A stretch of DNA of 6,955 nucleotides, from positions 1 through 6,955 of the forward strand of contig CAAGML010000155.1 in NCBI GenBank assembly GCA_900771035.1, read 5' to 3'. The notes beneath the pieces were generated by a model. It made no database searches. It worked only from the letters and a program-made list of their open reading frames with translations, and had not been told where the DNA came from. This document shows, piece by piece, positions 5,463-6,955 of the stretch (positions are counted from its first letter, which is position 1; every line of letters starts with the position of its first letter). A program made the translations under genes and the position numbers. The stretch is from Bacteroidales bacterium. GTDB taxonomy: Bacteria; Bacteroidota; Bacteroidia; Bacteroidales; Paludibacteraceae.

Positions 5463-6614
5463 ATGAACGACTTCACTAAATTCGACTACTCAGGTATAAA
5501 ATCCCCATGCTACGTCGTCGAGGAACGTCTTGTCCGCAACAATTTGCGACTGATACAGAGTGTAGCGGAACAAAGTGGTGCCAAAATCATTATGGCTTTC
5601 AAGGCTTTCGCTCTCTGGAAACTGTTCCACATCACCCGTGAGTACATCCCCTGCTCCACAGCATCATCGCTCAACGAGGCCCGCATGGCTTTCGAGAAAC
5701 TGGGAAGCAAGCCTCACACTTACGCACCGATATACCGAGAAGAGGAAATTGAGCAGATTGCAAACCTCAGTTCGCACATCACTTTCAACTCCCTCAGACA
5801 ATACGAGAAATTCGGCAGGATATGCCATAAGAAAGGCGTAAGTTGCGGATTGCGCATAAACCCAGAGTATTCGGAAGTAGAGACAGAGTTGTACAACCCA
5901 TGCGCACCAGGCTCGCGCTTAGGCATAACGTCCACCCAACTTGGCGACAGACTGCCAGAAGGTATTGAGGGATTGCACTTCCATACCCTATGCGAGTCAA
6001 CGTCTTACGAACTCGAAGAGACTCTCAGTGTCGTTGAACGGAGATTCGGACATCTTATCGACGGACTGAAATGGATAAACTTCGGCGGTGGTCACCTGAT
6101 GACCCGCAAAGGCTATAACACGCAACACCTGATAGACACCATCATAAAGTTCAAAAGCCGCCATTCCGGAATTGAGGTGATACTGGAGCCTGGCTCAGCC
6201 CACACATGGCGCACCGGGGTTTTGGTCAGTCAGGTGCAGGATATAGTCGAGAACAACGGCATCAAAACCGCCATGCTTGACGTATCGTTCGCCTGCCACA
6301 TGCCCGACTGCCTTGAGATGCCTTACCAGCCTTGCATCATAGGTGCCGAGAAAACCGACACAAACGGCGAGAACACATACAGAATGGGGGGAAACAGCTG
6401 CCTGAGCGGCGATTACATCGGCTTCTGGAAGTTCGACCACGAACTGAAAGAGGGCGAAAAGATTGTCTTCGAGGATATGAACCACTACACCAACGTGAAA
6501 ACCACAATGTTCAACGGAATACACCACCCTTCGGTGAAACTCCGCCGACTGAACGGCTCATTCGAGACTCTGAGGGAATACACCTTCGGCGACTATCTCT
6601 CTATAATGGATTAA
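5463..6614 (+). CDS. nspC: Carboxynorspermidine/carboxyspermidine decarboxylase
   Basis: PLP-dependent fold-III decarboxylase that removes CO2 from carboxyspermidine or carboxynorspermidine, the final step of the aspartate-semialdehyde-dependent route to spermidine or norspermidine in the cytoplasm. The 383-aa length is normal. The PLP lysine is K47 in MAFKAFALW (44-52). Barrel motifs follow: GLHFHTLCES (170-179), NFGGGHLMTR (206-215), LEPGSAHTW (241-249) for phosphate binding, CHMPDCLEMPYQP (278-290), GGNSCLSGD (309-317) with the conserved C313 and D317 that complete the active site across the dimer, and DMNHYTNVKTTMFNG (338-352). The start ATG follows A-rich DNA. The partner carboxynorspermidine dehydrogenase is not in the window. 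No TAnnTTTG promoter lies between iorB and this start, so transcription may come through the hairpin or from within iorB. Family assignment is firm; which triamine it makes cannot be told from sequence. Confidence 0.95.
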   Translation: MNDFTKFDYSGIKSPCYVVEERLVRNNLRLIQSVAEQSGAKIIMAFKAFALWKLFHITREYIPCSTASSLNEARMAFEKLGSKPHTYAPIYREEEIEQIANLSSHITFNSLRQYEKFGRICHKKGVSCGLRINPEYSEVETELYNPCAPGSRLGITSTQLGDRLPEGIEGLHFHTLCESTSYELEETLSVVERRFGHLIDGLKWINFGGGHLMTRKGYNTQHLIDTIIKFKSRHSGIEVILEPGSAHTWRTGVLVSQVQDIVENNGIKTAMLDVSFACHMPDCLEMPYQPCIIGAEKTDTNGENTYRMGGNSCLSGDYIGFWKFDHELKEGEKIVFEDMNHYTNVKTTMFNGIHHPSVKLRRLNGSFETLREYTFGDYLSIMD

Positions 6615-6691
6615 AAACTAATGAAAAACAAGTAATATAAAAAAATTTCTCATACTATCGGAAAACATTCTCATGGATTCTTCTCACAGGA

Positions 6692-6853
6692 ATGGCAACA
6701 ACGGTCGCAAGTGTTGTATGCCTCGGAACTGGCTATGGTATTATGCACAATACGCCTAAGATATACAACGGAAATATCACAAAACGCAAGCCTGTCGTGA
6801 CATTCAATCTCCAGTCGTCAAGGGACGGTTTGGGGATAGCCATGAGGTTTTAG
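6692..6853 (+). CDS. Small hypothetical ORF, start uncertain, possibly degraded
   Basis: From the only usable in-frame ATG this encodes 53 residues; I do not recognise it. A hydrophobic segment runs from the start to about residue 18, then a polar part with KIYNGNITKRKPVVTF (23-38), ending GLGIAMRF. The frame is open upstream to a TAA at 6638-6640. That extension reads KNFSYYRKTFSWILLTG, which looks like the charged start of a signal peptide or membrane anchor, yet it contains no ATG, GTG or TTG. The true start may have been lost, or an A7 run at 6639-6645 may have shifted the frame. The last bases overlap the stop of the convergent recombinase gene. No promoter is evident. It could be a real small membrane or exported protein or the remnant of one. 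Confidence 0.4.
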   Translation: MATTVASVVCLGTGYGIMHNTPKIYNGNITKRKPVVTFNLQSSRDGLGIAMRF

Positions 6854-6955
6854 TGCCTTTGGTTCCTCGGATGGAAGTTGATTATCTCCTCGCGCAAACG
6901 TGTGGTGTCAATATGGGTGTAAATTTCTGTGGTGACTATGTTTTCGTGACCTAAC
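6850..6955 (-). CDS. Tyrosine recombinase, C-terminal fragment (window edge)
   Basis: Only the last 34 residues lie in the window; the gene continues beyond the 3' edge. Read on the minus strand from 6954, the sequence begins LGHENIVTTEIYTH, the end of the tyrosine-recombinase (phage integrase/XerC-XerD) catalytic domain. LGH carries the active-site histidine and IYTH the nucleophilic tyrosine (codon 6919-6921), followed by the usual short helix LREEIINFHP before the stop. Such endings are typical of XerD/XerC-type enzymes that resolve chromosome dimers at dif, but the same motif occurs in integrases of mobile elements, so the symbol is left open. It converges with the small ORF and overlaps it by 4 nt. 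No frameshift is seen in the visible part. Confidence 0.9.
   Translation of the reverse strand, partial: LGHENIVTTEIYTHIDTTRLREEIINFHPRNQRH

Noticed and set aside
6621..6635. ATG at 6621 as the start of a gene after nspC
   Set aside because: It meets TAA after four codons and is out of frame with the hydrophobic ORF downstream.

Overview
The window comes from a Bacteroidota genome, most likely order Bacteroidales; Prevotellaceae or Bacteroidaceae are plausible, but the genus cannot be fixed from this sequence. Evidence: two promoters of the Bacteroidota TTTG / TAnnTTTG type, no Shine-Dalgarno sequences before the starts, a DUF4494 protein (a family I know only from Bacteroidota), and a carboxynorspermidine decarboxylase with the sequence features usual in that group.

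Layout: (1) Positions 1-331 are non-coding. They open with a perfect 58-bp tandem duplication at the window edge, then a C-rich stretch with no gene, then a promoter just upstream of truA. (2) Positions 332-3028 hold a tight four-gene plus-strand cluster: truA (tRNA pseudouridine synthase), an unrecognised 278-aa lipoprotein, a DUF4494 protein and a YggS/PLPBP-family PLP-binding protein. The gaps are 9 nt, 1 nt and a 4-nt ATGA overlap, so one transcript is likely. A short hairpin spans the yggS stop. (3) A second promoter of the same type precedes iorA and iorB, the two subunits of an indolepyruvate (aryl-pyruvate) oxidoreductase. These two genes use only CGT/CGC for arginine as far as I read, unlike the upstream cluster, which suggests high expression. 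IorA ends before the C-terminal ferredoxin domain found in classical IorA. (4) A strong hairpin follows iorB, and nspC (carboxynorspermidine/carboxyspermidine decarboxylase) starts 15 nt after it without a recognisable promoter of its own. (5) The 3' end holds a small unrecognised ORF with a hydrophobic segment and an unclear start. It converges on, and overlaps by 4 nt, the C-terminus of a minus-strand tyrosine recombinase that runs out of the window.

How the genes relate: the first cluster is a housekeeping set (tRNA modification, PLP homeostasis) carrying two proteins of unknown role. iorAB serves aryl-pyruvate / aryl-acetyl-CoA interconversion linked to aromatic amino acid metabolism, and nspC performs the last step of an alternative spermidine or norspermidine pathway. 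I see no defence system, CRISPR array, complete mobile element, or rRNA/tRNA gene. This is mostly ordinary core genome. The points that merit a second look are the short IorA, the internal duplication in the DUF4494 protein, the promoter-less nspC behind a hairpin, and the degraded-looking ORF next to the recombinase.
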